Made by a program: the position numbers and the translations under genes. A model generated the notes under the pieces. The model ran no database searches, was not told where the DNA came from, and saw only the letters and a list, made by a program, of their open reading frames with translations. Shown one piece after another: positions 31,882-41,833 of a stretch of DNA of 64,000 bases; position 1 is the first letter of the stretch, and each line of letters begins with the position of its first letter. Origin of the DNA: Saccharomyces paradoxus (lineage: Eukaryota; Ascomycota; Saccharomycetes; Saccharomycetales; Saccharomycetaceae). The DNA lies in assembly GCF_002079055.1 (NCBI RefSeq), contig NC_047498.1, positions 709,299 through 773,298 on the forward strand. The letters run 5' to 3'.

Positions 31882-32607
31882 ATGTCAGGGTTCATTAAGA
31901 GCACGTTGCTTAGTTTGGGCCAAGATTACTTGGGAGATCAATATCAAGAGTTCGCGGAACAACATTTCCAGCCAACCAAGGATCCGTTTTATGAAACGAA
32001 CAAAGACGGCAAAAAGCATCGTCGCAGACTGCCATATTATTGCACTAAGGATGAAAGCAAAGCGTGGAAGAAGGTCCAAAATAAAGCCTGGCTGCATGAC
32101 AAGTCAGTGTGTGGATGCTGTTGCTGGACAAACACTGTAGGGTGGGCGCCATTACTTGCACTTCTACCAGTGATAGGACCCTTATTGATGTACTGGGTGC
32201 ATGATAAGTTAATCGAATTGGCAGATGATAGATATAAATTACCTACTGAAATCAAGGTCAAAATGCACGGTAATATTGTTATTGATTTACTTATTAGTTT
32301 GGTTCCTATCCTAGGAAGTGTTTTTGCATGGTTACACGCATGTTCTACAAGAAATGCAGCTATTGTTTACAATTTTGTTGGAAAAAGGGCATTGGAAAGG
32401 AAGCAAGAGGAGATCATGCATCAAACAAAGGAAAACGAGAAACATTATAATGTCAATACAGCAGGCCCAGTAGTTAGTGGCAACGAAAAAAAAACGAATA
32501 TAAACAGAAACAATGGTAAAGTCTACAACAGACCGCCGGCGGCAACTCCACCTGCGCCGGCATACACACGGAATACTAACGCCCGTACTCAAAGAGGTTA
32601 CAGGTGA
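31882..32607 (+). CDS. DUF4112 membrane protein (YLR326W homologue)
   Basis: The 241-residue protein corresponds to S. cerevisiae YLR326W, which has no established function. Two hydrophobic segments lie at about residues 87-107 (TVGWAPLLALLPVIGPLLMY) and 132-152 (VIDLLISLVPILGSVFAWLH), separated by a charged loop with HDKLIELADDRYKLP. This is the DUF4112 pattern. A Cys-rich stretch (SVCGCCCWT, about 76-83) just before the first membrane segment suggests palmitoylation. The C-terminal ~60 residues are polar and Pro/Asn/Arg-rich (RPPAATPPAPAY). I chose the ATG at 31882, the start in the conserved frame. A role at a membrane is inference. Confidence 0.9.
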   Translation: MSGFIKSTLLSLGQDYLGDQYQEFAEQHFQPTKDPFYETNKDGKKHRRRLPYYCTKDESKAWKKVQNKAWLHDKSVCGCCCWTNTVGWAPLLALLPVIGPLLMYWVHDKLIELADDRYKLPTEIKVKMHGNIVIDLLISLVPILGSVFAWLHACSTRNAAIVYNFVGKRALERKQEEIMHQTKENEKHYNVNTAGPVVSGNEKKTNINRNNGKVYNRPPAATPPAPAYTRNTNARTQRGYR

Positions 32608-32830
32608 AATCACCGGTAATAAGACCACATTTTTATCTACAAGTATGACGCAATCAAAAATTTATAATGTAAATATATTTTTATCGTAAACATATATATA
32701 AGAAGTAATAGAGGATGTTTGACATGATCGTATTATATATGCATATACGTATTGAGGGGTTATATGGTCGTTAAATCGTTAAAGAGGCCCGTTTTCTTTG
32801 AAAATATGCTAATGAAAGCAAACCGGCCGG

Positions 32831-33091
32831 CTAGATGTGGTACTGTTGTAAATCAGAAAGTCTCCTTTCATTGTTTTGGGAGTTAGAACCCCTTCTGGTC
32901 TTGTTAAAGACGGTCTTGATTTCGCCAGAATCGATCAAATCGTTAATTTCGTCTCCTGGCTTGCCCCAATTGCCCTTCCCGTAGCCTCCTCTCTTGACGT
33001 GATTGGGAGATTCCCCAAAGTTTCCGTTATGGGTGAAATACTTTGGGTTAGACTTTGCTTCGTGGACTGTCCATTTGCTAGTTCTGGTCAT
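32831..33091 (-). CDS. TMA10: Stress-induced ribosome-associated small protein Tma10
   Basis: An 86-residue polar protein (MTRTSKWTVHEAKSNPKYFT...) of the Stf2/Tma10 family, known to associate with ribosomes and to be induced in stress and stationary phase. Gly/Lys-rich low-complexity centre (KRGGYGKGNWGKPGDEIND) is the family signature; Stf2-type proteins are hydrophilin-like and linked to desiccation tolerance. No structured domain beyond this. Length equals S. cerevisiae YLR327C. The long upstream gap contains several CCCCT/AGGGG stress elements, consistent with Msn2/4 control. Confidence 0.94.
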   Translation of the reverse strand: MTRTSKWTVHEAKSNPKYFTHNGNFGESPNHVKRGGYGKGNWGKPGDEINDLIDSGEIKTVFNKTRRGSNSQNNERRLSDLQQYHI

Positions 33092-33943
33092 GTTTGAATT
33101 GACTTTGTGATGGAAATTTGTGTGCTTTAATGTTGTGTTATAATGTAATCTAATAAGATTTATTTAACGTCTTTGTTATGCTAGTAATAAGTTTTACATA
33201 ATAAAGGGAGAAAGGGAAGCAGCACAGAGTAGCACAAATCTATAGCTAGAACTCTCTCTTTATATATATTTCCAGTGGTGTCCGGATTGCCCACCTATGC
33301 CATCTATATCCACGCAGTGGCCATAAACGCCTACAAAATTTCTACCCCAATCCAGCAGCTTCCATCACAATCTCGTATACCACCATACATACACACTATC
33401 ACTGTTGTGCAAAATTACTCCTGAGGGGGGTGGTTCAATACGGTGCAGGCTTTCTTTCCGCATAATCCCATGAAAACCCCACAATCGCCTCCGCCCCTTT
33501 AACAGTGCACGGCGCTAGCTCAAATTCTTCCCCCGCCACATTTACTGTGGCAAAGAAGGTGCATAATCAAAACATATACGTATGGGAATGTGGAAATGGA
33601 AAGGGCGACCTAATATCGGACAGTAGTGAGTCACTTGCTCTTTGTTTGTTACCATACTACCACCCCTCTCCCCCGGCTCCTGTGCTAGAATGCAAAATGT
33701 CCCATGGCGTCTCATGGTGGCAGTCAATACTTCATGTCCACCCACACGACGAGCCAAGAACCAGGTACATTTTGAATCCATATAGTAGTACGATTTAATA
33801 ATAAGCCGAGTCTGTCGTTTGCTTGCGCCAATCTTCATAGTTGAAAAATAATGTGGGATATTGTTAACGCTTTTTCTTGAGTGTACAAGTATCATTTTAC
33901 TCCTCTCCACAAGATATTTTAAGAGCAGGTTACGTTTTGTTGA
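33092..33943. promoter_or_regulatory. TMA10 upstream region with STRE-like sites
   Basis: Stress response element cores occur at 33424-33428 (AGGGG), 33494-33498 (CCCCT) and 33663-33667 (CCCCT), about 330-575 bases upstream of the TMA10 ATG. The block at 33660-33675 is C-rich. No coding frame in the gap looks real. Confidence 0.55.
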
Positions 33944-34258
33944 TGAGTGTAAAAATTTACTGACAATTGTTGAGATTCCATTATTTAACGAGTTAATATT
34001 ATTGGGTATACTGAATATACTAGAATTTCTTCTCGAGGATATAGGAATCCACAAAAGGGAATCGATAGTTCTACATAATAATAATACTATATCTTCTTTC
34101 CTTTTATATGTTGTCATTCATTTTCCTGTTACATTATCAATCCTTGCATTTCAGCTTCCATTAGGTTGGATGACTGTTTCTCAATCTTTATGCCATCCTC
34201 TTACACCGCATGTGATAAGATAATACTAGATAGATGATATTAGAATTTCATTCCAACA
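33944..34258 (-). mobile_element. Solo delta LTR (Ty1/Ty2 type)
   Basis: The minus strand begins TGTTGGAATG and ends near CTCA, about 315 bases. Internal blocks align with the delta LTR: GGAAGCTGAAATGCAAGG, then CTTTTGTGGATTCCTATATC with the CTCGAG box. It is a relic LTR with no internal Ty sequence nearby, left by LTR-LTR recombination. It lies about 100 bases upstream of a tRNA-Ser gene, the usual Ty1/Ty2 target. Substantial divergence from a young delta indicates an old insertion; no clear 5-base target duplication is visible. Confidence 0.88.
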
Positions 34259-34355
34259 CATTCCAACAATATCATCGGTTCCTCTGGTATAGTGATGATG
34301 AGACCAAGATGGAACGGGCATTATAATGATCCATTTTTCAATGGTTGTTCAACCC

Positions 34356-34456
34356 GTCCCAGTGGCCGAGTGGTTAAGGCGATGCCCTGCTATTTCCTTA
34401 GAAGAGCAATTAGGCATTGGGTTTTACCTGCGCAGGTTCGAATCCTGTCTGTGACG
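34356..34456 (+). tRNA. tS(GCU): tRNA-Ser(GCU) with a 19-nt intron
   Basis: The gene starts GTCCCAGTGGCCGAGTGG (A box included), has the anticodon loop CTGCTAA interrupted one base after the GCT anticodon by 19 bases (TTTCCTTAGAAGAGCAATT), a long class II variable arm, and the B box GGTTCGAATCC. It ends GTGACG with a G discriminator, as required for serine tRNAs. The mature length is 82 bases before CCA. A T run at 34458-34464 is the Pol III terminator. A delta LTR lies just upstream. Confidence 0.97.
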
Positions 34457-34939
34457 CTTTTTTTGGTTCCCTTTCTCCGAGGAAAAAACGGGTAGAAATT
34501 CCCGCATGCGGCCTAAAAAAATCCGGTTTTTTTGAATTTTTTTTTAGCACTCGCCTTTTTTGTCTCTGCCAGGTGGAAAAATGACGATGAAGACGGCTGG
34601 AATTGCGCTGCATCCGCTTACGTAGGATAAAACGTCTACAAAGATTTACGAACTTTATTGCTCGAGGATTCTTTATCCATATTTTTTTAGTTTCCCCTCA
34701 TTTCACAATGGGTTTACCGTAGTTTTTTCGTACGCCTTGTCATAGATAATAGTCAGTCATCTATTCCATTTGTTGGAGAAACAAACCTCTTTACCTAATT
34801 TACAATTTCATAAAGACTTATTGTATCTACATGGTAATAACAAATTAGAAAAATTTGGGAGGGAAAAAAAAACCGATTACTCTAAAAAGAAACTGCTAGC
34901 GTCAAGTAATTACACCAGGAATAAAAAAAAAGAAGAAAA

Positions 34940-36151
34940 ATGGATCCTACAAGAGCTCCAGATTTCAAACCGCCATCTGCAGACGAGGAATTGAATCCTC
35001 CACCAGATCCAGAATCTAAAATTCCCAAATCTATTCCAATTATTCCATACGTGTTAGCGGATGCGAATTCCTCTATAGATGCACCTTTCAATATTAAGAG
35101 GAAGAAAAAGCATCCTAAACACCATCATCATCATCATCACCATCACGCTCTCAAAGACGGTAATGATAAAAAACATCAGCACATTCCATTGAACCAAGAC
35201 GATTTTCAACCACTTTCTGCAGAAGTGTCATCTGAAGAGGACGATGCGGATTTTAGGTCTAAGGAAAGATCCGGTTCGGATTCAACCACAGAATCAGAAA
35301 CCAGAGGTGTCCAAAAATATCAGATTGCTGATTTAGAAGAAGTTCCGCACGGAATCGTTCGTCAGGCAAGAACTTTGGAAGACTACGAATTCCCCTCACA
35401 CAGATTATCGAGAAAATTATTGGACCCAAATAAACTGCCGTTAGTGATAGTAGCATGTGGGTCTTTCTCACCAATCACATATTTGCACTTAAGAATGTTC
35501 GAAATGGCTTTAGATGCCATCTCTGAGCAAACAAGGTTTGAAGTGATAGGTGGTTATTACTCCCCTGTTAGTGATAACTATCAAAAGCAAGGTTTGGCGC
35601 CATCCTACCATAGAGTACGTATGTGTGAATTGGCTTGTGAAAGAACATCATCTTGGCTGATGGTGGATGCATGGGAATCATTGCAACCCTCATATACAAG
35701 AACTGCTAAAGTCTTGGATCATTTTAATCACGAAATCAATATTAAGAGAGGTGGAGTGGCTACTGTTACTGGAGAGAAAATTGGTGTAAAAATAATGTTA
35801 TTAGCCGGTGGTGATCTAATAGAGTCAATGGGTGAACCAAACGTTTGGGCGGACGCCGATTTACATCACATTCTCGGTAATTACGGCTGTTTGATTGTAG
35901 AACGTACTGGTTCTGATGTAAGATCTTTTTTGTTATCCCACGATATTATGTATGAGCACAGAAGGAATATTCTTATCATTAAGCAACTCATCTATAATGA
36001 TATTTCTTCCACGAAAGTTCGTCTATTTATCAGACGCGCCATGTCTGTGCAATATCTGTTACCAAATTCGGTTATCAGGTATATCCAAGAACATAGACTG
36101 TATGTGGATCAAACTGAGCCTGTCAAGCAAGTTCTTGGAAACAAAGAATGA
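34940..36151 (+). CDS. NMA1: Nicotinamide mononucleotide adenylyltransferase Nma1
   Basis: Nma1 joins NMN (or NaMN) to ATP to make NAD in the salvage and de novo pathways. The 403-residue frame (401 in S. cerevisiae) has a polar N-terminal extension with a run of nine His (about 57-65). The nucleotidyltransferase domain starts at about residue 163: VIVACGSFSPITYLHLRMFE holds the GSFxPxTxxHL/(H/T)xGH-like signature that binds the ATP phosphates. The second motif ISSTKVRLFIRR (near 355) is the ISSTxxR signature. Start at 34940 (MDPTRAPDFK) is the family start, with A-rich leader just upstream. The domain is nearly unchanged from S. cerevisiae; the His-rich extension varies. Confidence 0.97.
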   Translation: MDPTRAPDFKPPSADEELNPPPDPESKIPKSIPIIPYVLADANSSIDAPFNIKRKKKHPKHHHHHHHHHALKDGNDKKHQHIPLNQDDFQPLSAEVSSEEDDADFRSKERSGSDSTTESETRGVQKYQIADLEEVPHGIVRQARTLEDYEFPSHRLSRKLLDPNKLPLVIVACGSFSPITYLHLRMFEMALDAISEQTRFEVIGGYYSPVSDNYQKQGLAPSYHRVRMCELACERTSSWLMVDAWESLQPSYTRTAKVLDHFNHEINIKRGGVATVTGEKIGVKIMLLAGGDLIESMGEPNVWADADLHHILGNYGCLIVERTGSDVRSFLLSHDIMYEHRRNILIIKQLIYNDISSTKVRLFIRRAMSVQYLLPNSVIRYIQEHRLYVDQTEPVKQVLGNKE

Positions 36152-36475
36152 TTTGCCATCCGGAATTGCTTCGTTCTTTTTTCATCTTTCTCTTTACAGT
36201 TTCTAATTTTTTCCCCTTATCCATTAATTAGAATGTATAAGTGAGTAGAAATGTGATATATGACCTACCCATCTGTATTTTAGTATTTTTTTTTTCTATC
36301 TGTAGTATAATTCAATTTTACACTTTTTCTCCGCCTTTTTCTCTTGAAGTAACTTCCTAAAACCTTCAGCGGTTAAATTAAAGATAAAAAATTGGAAGGA
36401 AAACGAATAATAAGGAAAAAATTGCAACAGCCTATCAGCTCATCATTGGCTTCCGACAATCCTAGATATACCCTA
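36152..36475. promoter_or_regulatory. REC102 promoter region
   Basis: The 324-base gap downstream of NMA1 contains TAACCGCTGA (minus strand, 36366-36375), eight of ten matches to URS1, about 100 bases upstream of the REC102 ATG. REC102 is an early meiotic gene, so a weak Ume6 site is plausible, but the match is imperfect. Confidence 0.4.
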
Positions 36476-37367
36476 ATGGCGAAAGATATTACATTCTTCA
36501 CCGTCTTTTTAGAAAGCTGTGGGCCTGTGAATAATGACAAGACAGGAAAATTATTATCTTCTTGGACTTCAACCGTACGTATCGAGGGACCAGATGTAAT
36601 AGATCCAAGTTCATTGTATATTCCAATATTATCACCTGGAATGTTAAAAGTATGTTTCCTCATTCAAAATTGAAACTGCAACCATGAATGAAACGTTACT
36701 AACTATAATAACTGGTAGGTTTGTCATTCTACCAGGAAAAGTGAAGATTAAACTGAGTTTTAAAATGAACAATCAATTAGTTACAGAAGAGCAAGAATTT
36801 TTTACGAAATTGTGCGAAATTGTAGGTTCAAGTGTTCACTTTTGGGAGGAGCAATTGTTTTATAAAGTTCAAGACGTAAGCACCAAAGAAAATTGCATCG
36901 TTCTCAATTTAAAATGTACAATTCTAACGGACGCTCAAATAAATACGTTCATAAACAAGCCTAGGGAGCTTCATTCGCATGCGAAAGGATATCCTGAAAT
37001 CTATTACCTTTCTGAGTTATCCACGACTGTCAATTTTTTTTCTAAAGGGGGGAATTTTGTCGAAATAAGCCAGGTTATCCCTCATTTTAACGAATATTTT
37101 TCGTCTTTAATAGTTTCCCAATTGGAGTTTGAATATCCGATGGTCTTCTCCATGATTTCAAGACTCCGATTGAAATGGCAGCAAAGTTCGCTCGCCCCGA
37201 TATCGTACGCCCTAACGAACACTTCGGTACTGCTTCCAATAATGCTCAACATGATTGCCCAAGACAAATCTTCGACAACCGTGTATCAAATTCTTTGTCG
37301 GAGAAGAAGCCCTCCAATTCAGAATTTTCAAATTTTTTCCTTACCGGCAGTGAAGTATAATAAGTAG
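36476..37367 (+). CDS. REC102: Meiotic recombination initiator Rec102 (split by one intron)
   Basis: Rec102, with Rec104, forms a TopoVIB-like part of the Spo11 core complex that makes meiotic double-strand breaks. I join exon 1 (36476-36649, 58 codons, MAKDITFFTVFLESCG to SPGMLK) to exon 2 (36747-37367, starting IKLSFKMNNQ). The result is 264 residues, the same as S. cerevisiae. Conserved blocks include KGYPEIYYLSELSTTVNFFS and EYPMVFSMISRLRLKWQQSS. A continuous frame through the intron from 36684 exists but adds a non-conserved N-terminus and would miss exon 1. The exon 1 part is more diverged than exon 2. Confidence 0.95.
36650..36746 (+). other. REC102: REC102 intron (97 nt)
   Basis: Starts GTATGT, contains a perfect TACTAAC branch point (about 36697-36703) and ends AAAAGTGAAG. 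It lies between codons (phase 0). The acceptor sits more than 40 bases past the branch point, skipping nearer TAG and CAG, so acceptor choice is the uncertain part; frame and length support it. Confidence 0.85.
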
Positions 37368-37710
37368 AACGCATAAAACATAATCTAATCAAGTGCCTTT
37401 GGGCAATTCCGATTTCAGTCAGCAAATAGTTACGTAATGCTGTTTCCGTTTGTAGCATTGCGCATTAGCTACTAACCTACCTGTCCTTATCTTGAACCAT
37501 ACCATTCCCTCCTGAGGCTGCGTATCAGCCGTTTAAAAGAGGTCACTTAAGACGGATGGTTTGAAGCTTCCCTTCTTTTTTAAATGTTCGCTCGGTCTTT
37601 CGAGTTTCTCCTTTCTAAAGAACCTCGTTACTTGTTACCTGGATGTTAAATATTATCGAAGTTAAGTGTGTGTTGCATTTCCGTTCAAGACCCGAGTAGA
37701 GTAGCGAGCA
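37368..37710. promoter_or_regulatory. CHS5 promoter region
   Basis: A 343-base gap between REC102 and CHS5. T-rich and A-rich tracts are visible but no motif I can name with confidence. Confidence 0.35.
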
Positions 37711-39693
37711 ATGTCTTCAGTTGATGTATTGTTAACAGTAGGTAAGTTGGATGCCTCATTGGCGTTACTGACTACTCAGGATCATCATGTTATTGAGTTT
37801 CCTACAGTATTATTACCAGAAAATGTTAAAGCTGGATCTATCATTAAAATGCAAGTATCTCAAAATTTAGAGGAAGAACGAAAACAAAGAAACCATTTTA
37901 AGAGTATACAAGCTAAAATCTTGGAGAAATATGGTACTCATAAACCAGAAAGCCCAGTTTTGAAAATTGTGAACGTTACGCAAACAAGCTGTGTTCTTGC
38001 ATGGGAACCATTGAAACTTGGCTCAGCAAAATTGAAATCTCTGATCCTTTATAGGAAGGGAATACGTTCGATGGTAATTCCAAATCCATTTAAAGTGACT
38101 ACCACAAAAATATCCGGTCTTTCTGTTGACACGCCATACGAATTCCAATTGAAGCTGATAACTACGTCAGGAACATTGTGGTCCGAAAAAATTATATTGC
38201 GTACACATAAAATGACAGATATGTCTGGTATTACTGTATGTTTGGGTCCATTGGATTCATTGAAAGAGATTTCAGACGTACAGATATCTCAATGTTTGTC
38301 TCACATCGGCGCGAGACCTTTACAACGTCACGTTGCCATAGATACTACGCATTTTGTCTGTAACGATTTGGATAATGAAGAAAGCAATGAAGAGCTGATA
38401 AAGGCAAAGCACAACAACATACCAATTGTCAGACCAGAATGGGTGAGAGCTTGTGAGGTCGAGAAAAGAATTGTCGGTGTTAGAGGATTTTACTTGGACG
38501 CAGACCAAAGTATACTGAAAAACTACACATTCCCACCAGTAAATGAAGAAGAACTTTCACACTCGAAGGAAAATGAACCGGTACCCGAAGTAGCAGATGA
38601 AAATAAGAAGCTCGGGGACACTACAGATCTCGAACAGGTTGCATCGCATAATGATGATGAGGACAAGCTTTCGCAAGTTAAGGAACAAGAAGGAAAGAAT
38701 GAAGATGAAGCCGCTCAAGTAAGCCCTACGGAAGACACATTTCATGCTTCAACCGCCTTGGAGAATGAAACCACTGTTGAAACTGTCAATCCATCGCTAC
38801 GGAGTTTGAAAAGTGAACCTGTCGGTACTCCAAATATCGACCAAAACAAAGTGGCCTCTTCCGCAGAGGGCATGGAAGAAGAACCCACCGAAACTGTGGC
38901 TGAAACTTTTTCGAATGAAGAAGCAATAGATCAGAAGATTGACGATGCCGATACTCACATTAACGAGCAAGCTAGTGATGGATTGGCGGGGACTGAAGAA
39001 AGAGCCGAAAACGATATAAATAAAGAAGTTGTAAGGGAAAATGACGAAACCACAGAAGACTTCCCCGTGGAATCCGAACATTTAGAAGCTGAATCTGAAA
39101 CCCCGGAAGTAAATGAATCGGCAGAACCAGCCAGCGAGCCTGTAGAACCAGCCAGTGAACCCGCAGAGGAAACCAATGAACCTGTAGAACCAGCCAGTGA
39201 ACCCGCAGAGGAAACCAATGAACCTGTAGAACCAGCCAGTGAACCTGCAGAGGAAACCACTGAACCTTCAGAGGAAACCAATGAACCTGCAGAAGGAACT
39301 TATGCATCCTCTAATGAAATCGCTGCTCCGAGATATCAAGAAGAAGATATAGAACTTGAAACCGTACCTAAAGTCGCCACTGAAAATGCTACAGTGGACC
39401 CATGCAATGAACCAACAAAACCAGAAAAAATAGTTGCAGGGGCACAAGATGATGCAAACGATCCTTCCATAGGAGCTGCTTCGAACGAAAATATTCCTGA
39501 CCAAAAAACTGATATTTCTGCTTCTATTGAAGGCAGTGAGATCACGGAAGAGCAGGAGACGACGGAAGCTGACGTAGCTGCCGATGACGTTTTGGCTACT
39601 GAAGAACCCAAAAAAAATAACGGCAGTAGCAACAGCAACAACAATAATAAGAAGAAAAATAAGAGGAACAAGAAAAAGGGGAAAAAGAAATGA
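37711..39693 (+). CDS. CHS5: Exomer scaffold Chs5
   Basis: Chs5 is the scaffold of exomer, a trans-Golgi coat that exports chitin synthase III (Chs3) and Fus1 to the surface with the ChAPs adaptors and Arf1. The 660-residue frame (671 in S. cerevisiae) has an N-terminal dimerisation segment (1-~75), an FN3 domain (about 78-165, from SPVLKIVNVTQTSCVLAWEP) and a BRCT domain (about 170-265, from GITVCLGPLDSLKEI to RPEWVRACE). A long acidic, disordered C-terminal half ends in a Lys/Asn-rich tail (KKKNKRNKKKGKKK). A 14-residue unit EPVEPASEPAEETN occurs three times at 39136-39261; such arrays vary between strains and explain the length difference. Confidence 0.97.
   Translation: MSSVDVLLTVGKLDASLALLTTQDHHVIEFPTVLLPENVKAGSIIKMQVSQNLEEERKQRNHFKSIQAKILEKYGTHKPESPVLKIVNVTQTSCVLAWEPLKLGSAKLKSLILYRKGIRSMVIPNPFKVTTTKISGLSVDTPYEFQLKLITTSGTLWSEKIILRTHKMTDMSGITVCLGPLDSLKEISDVQISQCLSHIGARPLQRHVAIDTTHFVCNDLDNEESNEELIKAKHNNIPIVRPEWVRACEVEKRIVGVRGFYLDADQSILKNYTFPPVNEEELSHSKENEPVPEVADENKKLGDTTDLEQVASHNDDEDKLSQVKEQEGKNEDEAAQVSPTEDTFHASTALENETTVETVNPSLRSLKSEPVGTPNIDQNKVASSAEGMEEEPTETVAETFSNEEAIDQKIDDADTHINEQASDGLAGTEERAENDINKEVVRENDETTEDFPVESEHLEAESETPEVNESAEPASEPVEPASEPAEETNEPVEPASEPAEETNEPVEPASEPAEETTEPSEETNEPAEGTYASSNEIAAPRYQEEDIELETVPKVATENATVDPCNEPTKPEKIVAGAQDDANDPSIGAASNENIPDQKTDISASIEGSEITEEQETTEADVAADDVLATEEPKKNNGSSNSNNNNKKKNKRNKKKGKKK
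39136..39261 (+). repeat. Three-copy 42-bp tandem repeat inside CHS5
   Basis: Units at 39136-39177, 39178-39219 and 39220-39261 encode EPVEPASEPAEETN with one or two substitutions between copies. Degenerate half-units flank the array on both sides. The period is a multiple of three, so copy number can change without breaking the frame. Confidence 0.9.
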
Positions 39694-40681
39694 TTAATGG
39701 ATACTTTCAATGAGCTCCACGACGTACGTTTATTCTTTCCACCGAGAATCCTCAAAGCGATACTCTATATGTTTTTATATATCTGCGTATGTGTAGGCAT
39801 GTATAACTAATTACAAACACCATAACTGCTTCAGTGATTGTCTCATTTTCTTAAAAGGGCGAAGTCAGTAGCCGCCAAGCACGAAATGCCCATTATCAAG
39901 ATTGGAGAGTTGGAAGGCCCGAAAAGGAAATTCCAAATCTGTCTATTTATAGGTTGTCGCGCTCTACGAAAACGCGAAATTACTCGAGTGGAAAACGGAA
40001 AAAAATCTAAAAAAAGAAATGAATTGAGAGATCTCACGGAAATGCCGCGAGGAATGTTTCTCGAGGCTGAGCGGCGTGGTCTGTGCGGAAAAATGGCAGT
40101 TTTTTTGTAGGAGTTTGCATTGGCTATTCAGAAGGAGCACCGTTAGATGGGATGGTAAATGAATTTACTGTTTCAGTTTTGAATCAGTCTTTACCCGTTA
40201 TTTTTGCGGTTTTTGCTTTCTTAGTCTTCACATTAAGAAGGTCATAAAGAACATAAAGACATCACCCCAGTTTTTCCACTCTTTTTTCCTGTGTCTAGTT
40301 TAACACAACTCTCCAATAACCAAGTTGGTTTCAGATCATCCCCATTATTTTCTAGTTTCGACTACTGAACAAACGCACCACTTAAAACTTTCAAACTAGA
40401 TAACTAGTACAGTGGACCATCTTTCTGATCCCTCATATTATCCGTAATAAACCATAAAAGGAAGGTATACATTTAGATTGCGAATTTGAGAAATAATTTA
40501 AAGTTGACTTTGCGCTTTTGTTAGCCCAGGAAAGAACACCACTATTTTCTAAACACATTCTAGATCCACAAAGATCTCCCCACTTCAAAGATATACCACG
40601 TTTTACTCTCGCTAAACAAATATTGTTATTATTTCGTTACTTTCGTTGGAGATTGAACATAATATATACGCAAACCACAGG
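39694..40681. promoter_or_regulatory. MID2 upstream region with Rlm1 box
   Basis: Gap of 988 bases. CTATTTATAG at 39943-39952 is a perfect Rlm1 (MADS) site, CTA-W4-TAG, about 730 bases upstream of the MID2 ATG. Rlm1 is the transcription factor of the cell-wall integrity pathway in which Mid2 is a sensor, so feedback control is plausible. Short frames in the gap are not gene-like. Confidence 0.5.
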
Positions 40682-41833
40682 ATGTCGTCTTTCACAAGCA
40701 AGAACAGTCTCTATTTATTGCTTTTAATACTGTCATGTATATCGACGATACAGGCCCAATTTTTCGTGCAATCATCATCTTCTAATTCATCAGCTGTGTC
40801 CAGCACACGTCCTTCCATAAGTTCAGTGAGTTCATCAAGTACCTTCTTATCATCGAGTATGGTTTCTTCTTCGGGTGCTGATTCATCTTCCTCTACTTCA
40901 TCAGCATCAAGTAGATCCGTCGTATCGCATACTACCTCGTCTACTAGCGTTGCCTCCGTATCGTTCACGTCATTTAGTTTCTCATCTGTTTCAAGCACTA
41001 GCAGCTCTTCCTCTGCTTCTTCGGATTTTTCATCCTCTTCATCCTCTTCATCCTTTTCCATGTCATCAACTTCCTCAACTTCCGAGTCATCGACATCGTC
41101 TACACCAACCTCAACATCTTCTTCGTCTTCGTCATCATCAACGTCGTCTCCTTCTTCTTCATCATCATCATCTCCGTCAACAATCACTTCTGCGCCTTCA
41201 ACCTCCTCTACACCGTCTACTACTACTTACAATCAAGGAAGCACTATCACCAGTATTATCAATGGTAAGACAATTCTTTCAAACCACTATACTACGGTTA
41301 CCTATACACCATCAGCGACTGCTGATTCAAGTAATAAATCCAAAAGCTCAGGTCTTTCCAAGAAAAATAGAAATATTGTCATTGGTTGTGTGGTTGGTAT
41401 TGGTGTACCACTGATCTTGGTAATATTGGTCTTAATTTACATGTTTTGTATCCAGTCATCGAGGACCGACTTTATTGATTCAGATGGTAAGGTCGTTACA
41501 GCCTATAGAGCTAACAAATTTACTAAATGGTGGTATATGCTTTTGGGTAAGAAAGTAAGTGATGAATACCACTCTGATTCACCATTGGGTGGTAGTGCAT
41601 CGTCCGCAGGTGGTCTAGACCTGGATGAGGCAGATGACGTGATGGATCAAAGTTCCCTTTTTGACATGAGGATAAGGGATAGCGATAGCGTATTACCAAC
41701 CGCCAACAACGCTAATCATGATAATACCAATAGTGGTGGGGAGCATATGAATAGTAGCGTTGCATCGAACGATATAGTAGAAGAAAAATTCTATGATGAA
41801 CAAGGTAACGAATTATCACCACGAAATTATTAG
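40682..41833 (+). CDS. MID2: Cell-wall stress sensor Mid2
   Basis: Mid2 is a plasma-membrane mechanosensor that signals through Rom2/Rho1/Pkc1. I place the start at 40682 ([20 protein letters not shown]), giving 383 residues against 376. It has a signal peptide (cleavage near residue 25), a Ser/Thr-rich, O-mannosylated extracellular rod (about 26-200, more than half Ser), a transmembrane helix (about 228-248, [20 protein letters not shown]), and a conserved cytoplasmic tail ([20 protein letters not shown], ending LSPRNY). The Ser-rich rod varies in length between species, while the tail is almost unchanged. Its simple-sequence codons create a long acidic open frame on the other strand (JIP3-like), which I do not call. 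Confidence 0.96.
   Translation: MSSFTSKNSLYLLLLILSCISTIQAQFFVQSSSSNSSAVSSTRPSISSVSSSSTFLSSSMVSSSGADSSSSTSSASSRSVVSHTTSSTSVASVSFTSFSFSSVSSTSSSSSASSDFSSSSSSSSFSMSSTSSTSESSTSSTPTSTSSSSSSSSTSSPSSSSSSSPSTITSAPSTSSTPSTTTYNQGSTITSIINGKTILSNHYTTVTYTPSATADSSNKSKSSGLSKKNRNIVIGCVVGIGVPLILVILVLIYMFCIQSSRTDFIDSDGKVVTAYRANKFTKWWYMLLGKKVSDEYHSDSPLGGSASSAGGLDLDEADDVMDQSSLFDMRIRDSDSVLPTANNANHDNTNSGGEHMNSSVASNDIVEEKFYDEQGNELSPRNY

Noticed and set aside
40711-41187. 158-codon very acidic frame antisense to MID2 (JIP3 / YLR331C position)
   Set aside because: It is the reverse complement of TCA/TCT/TCC serine repeats, which reads as Asp/Glu. The S. cerevisiae counterpart is dubious and differs in length, so it tracks the repeat and not a protein.
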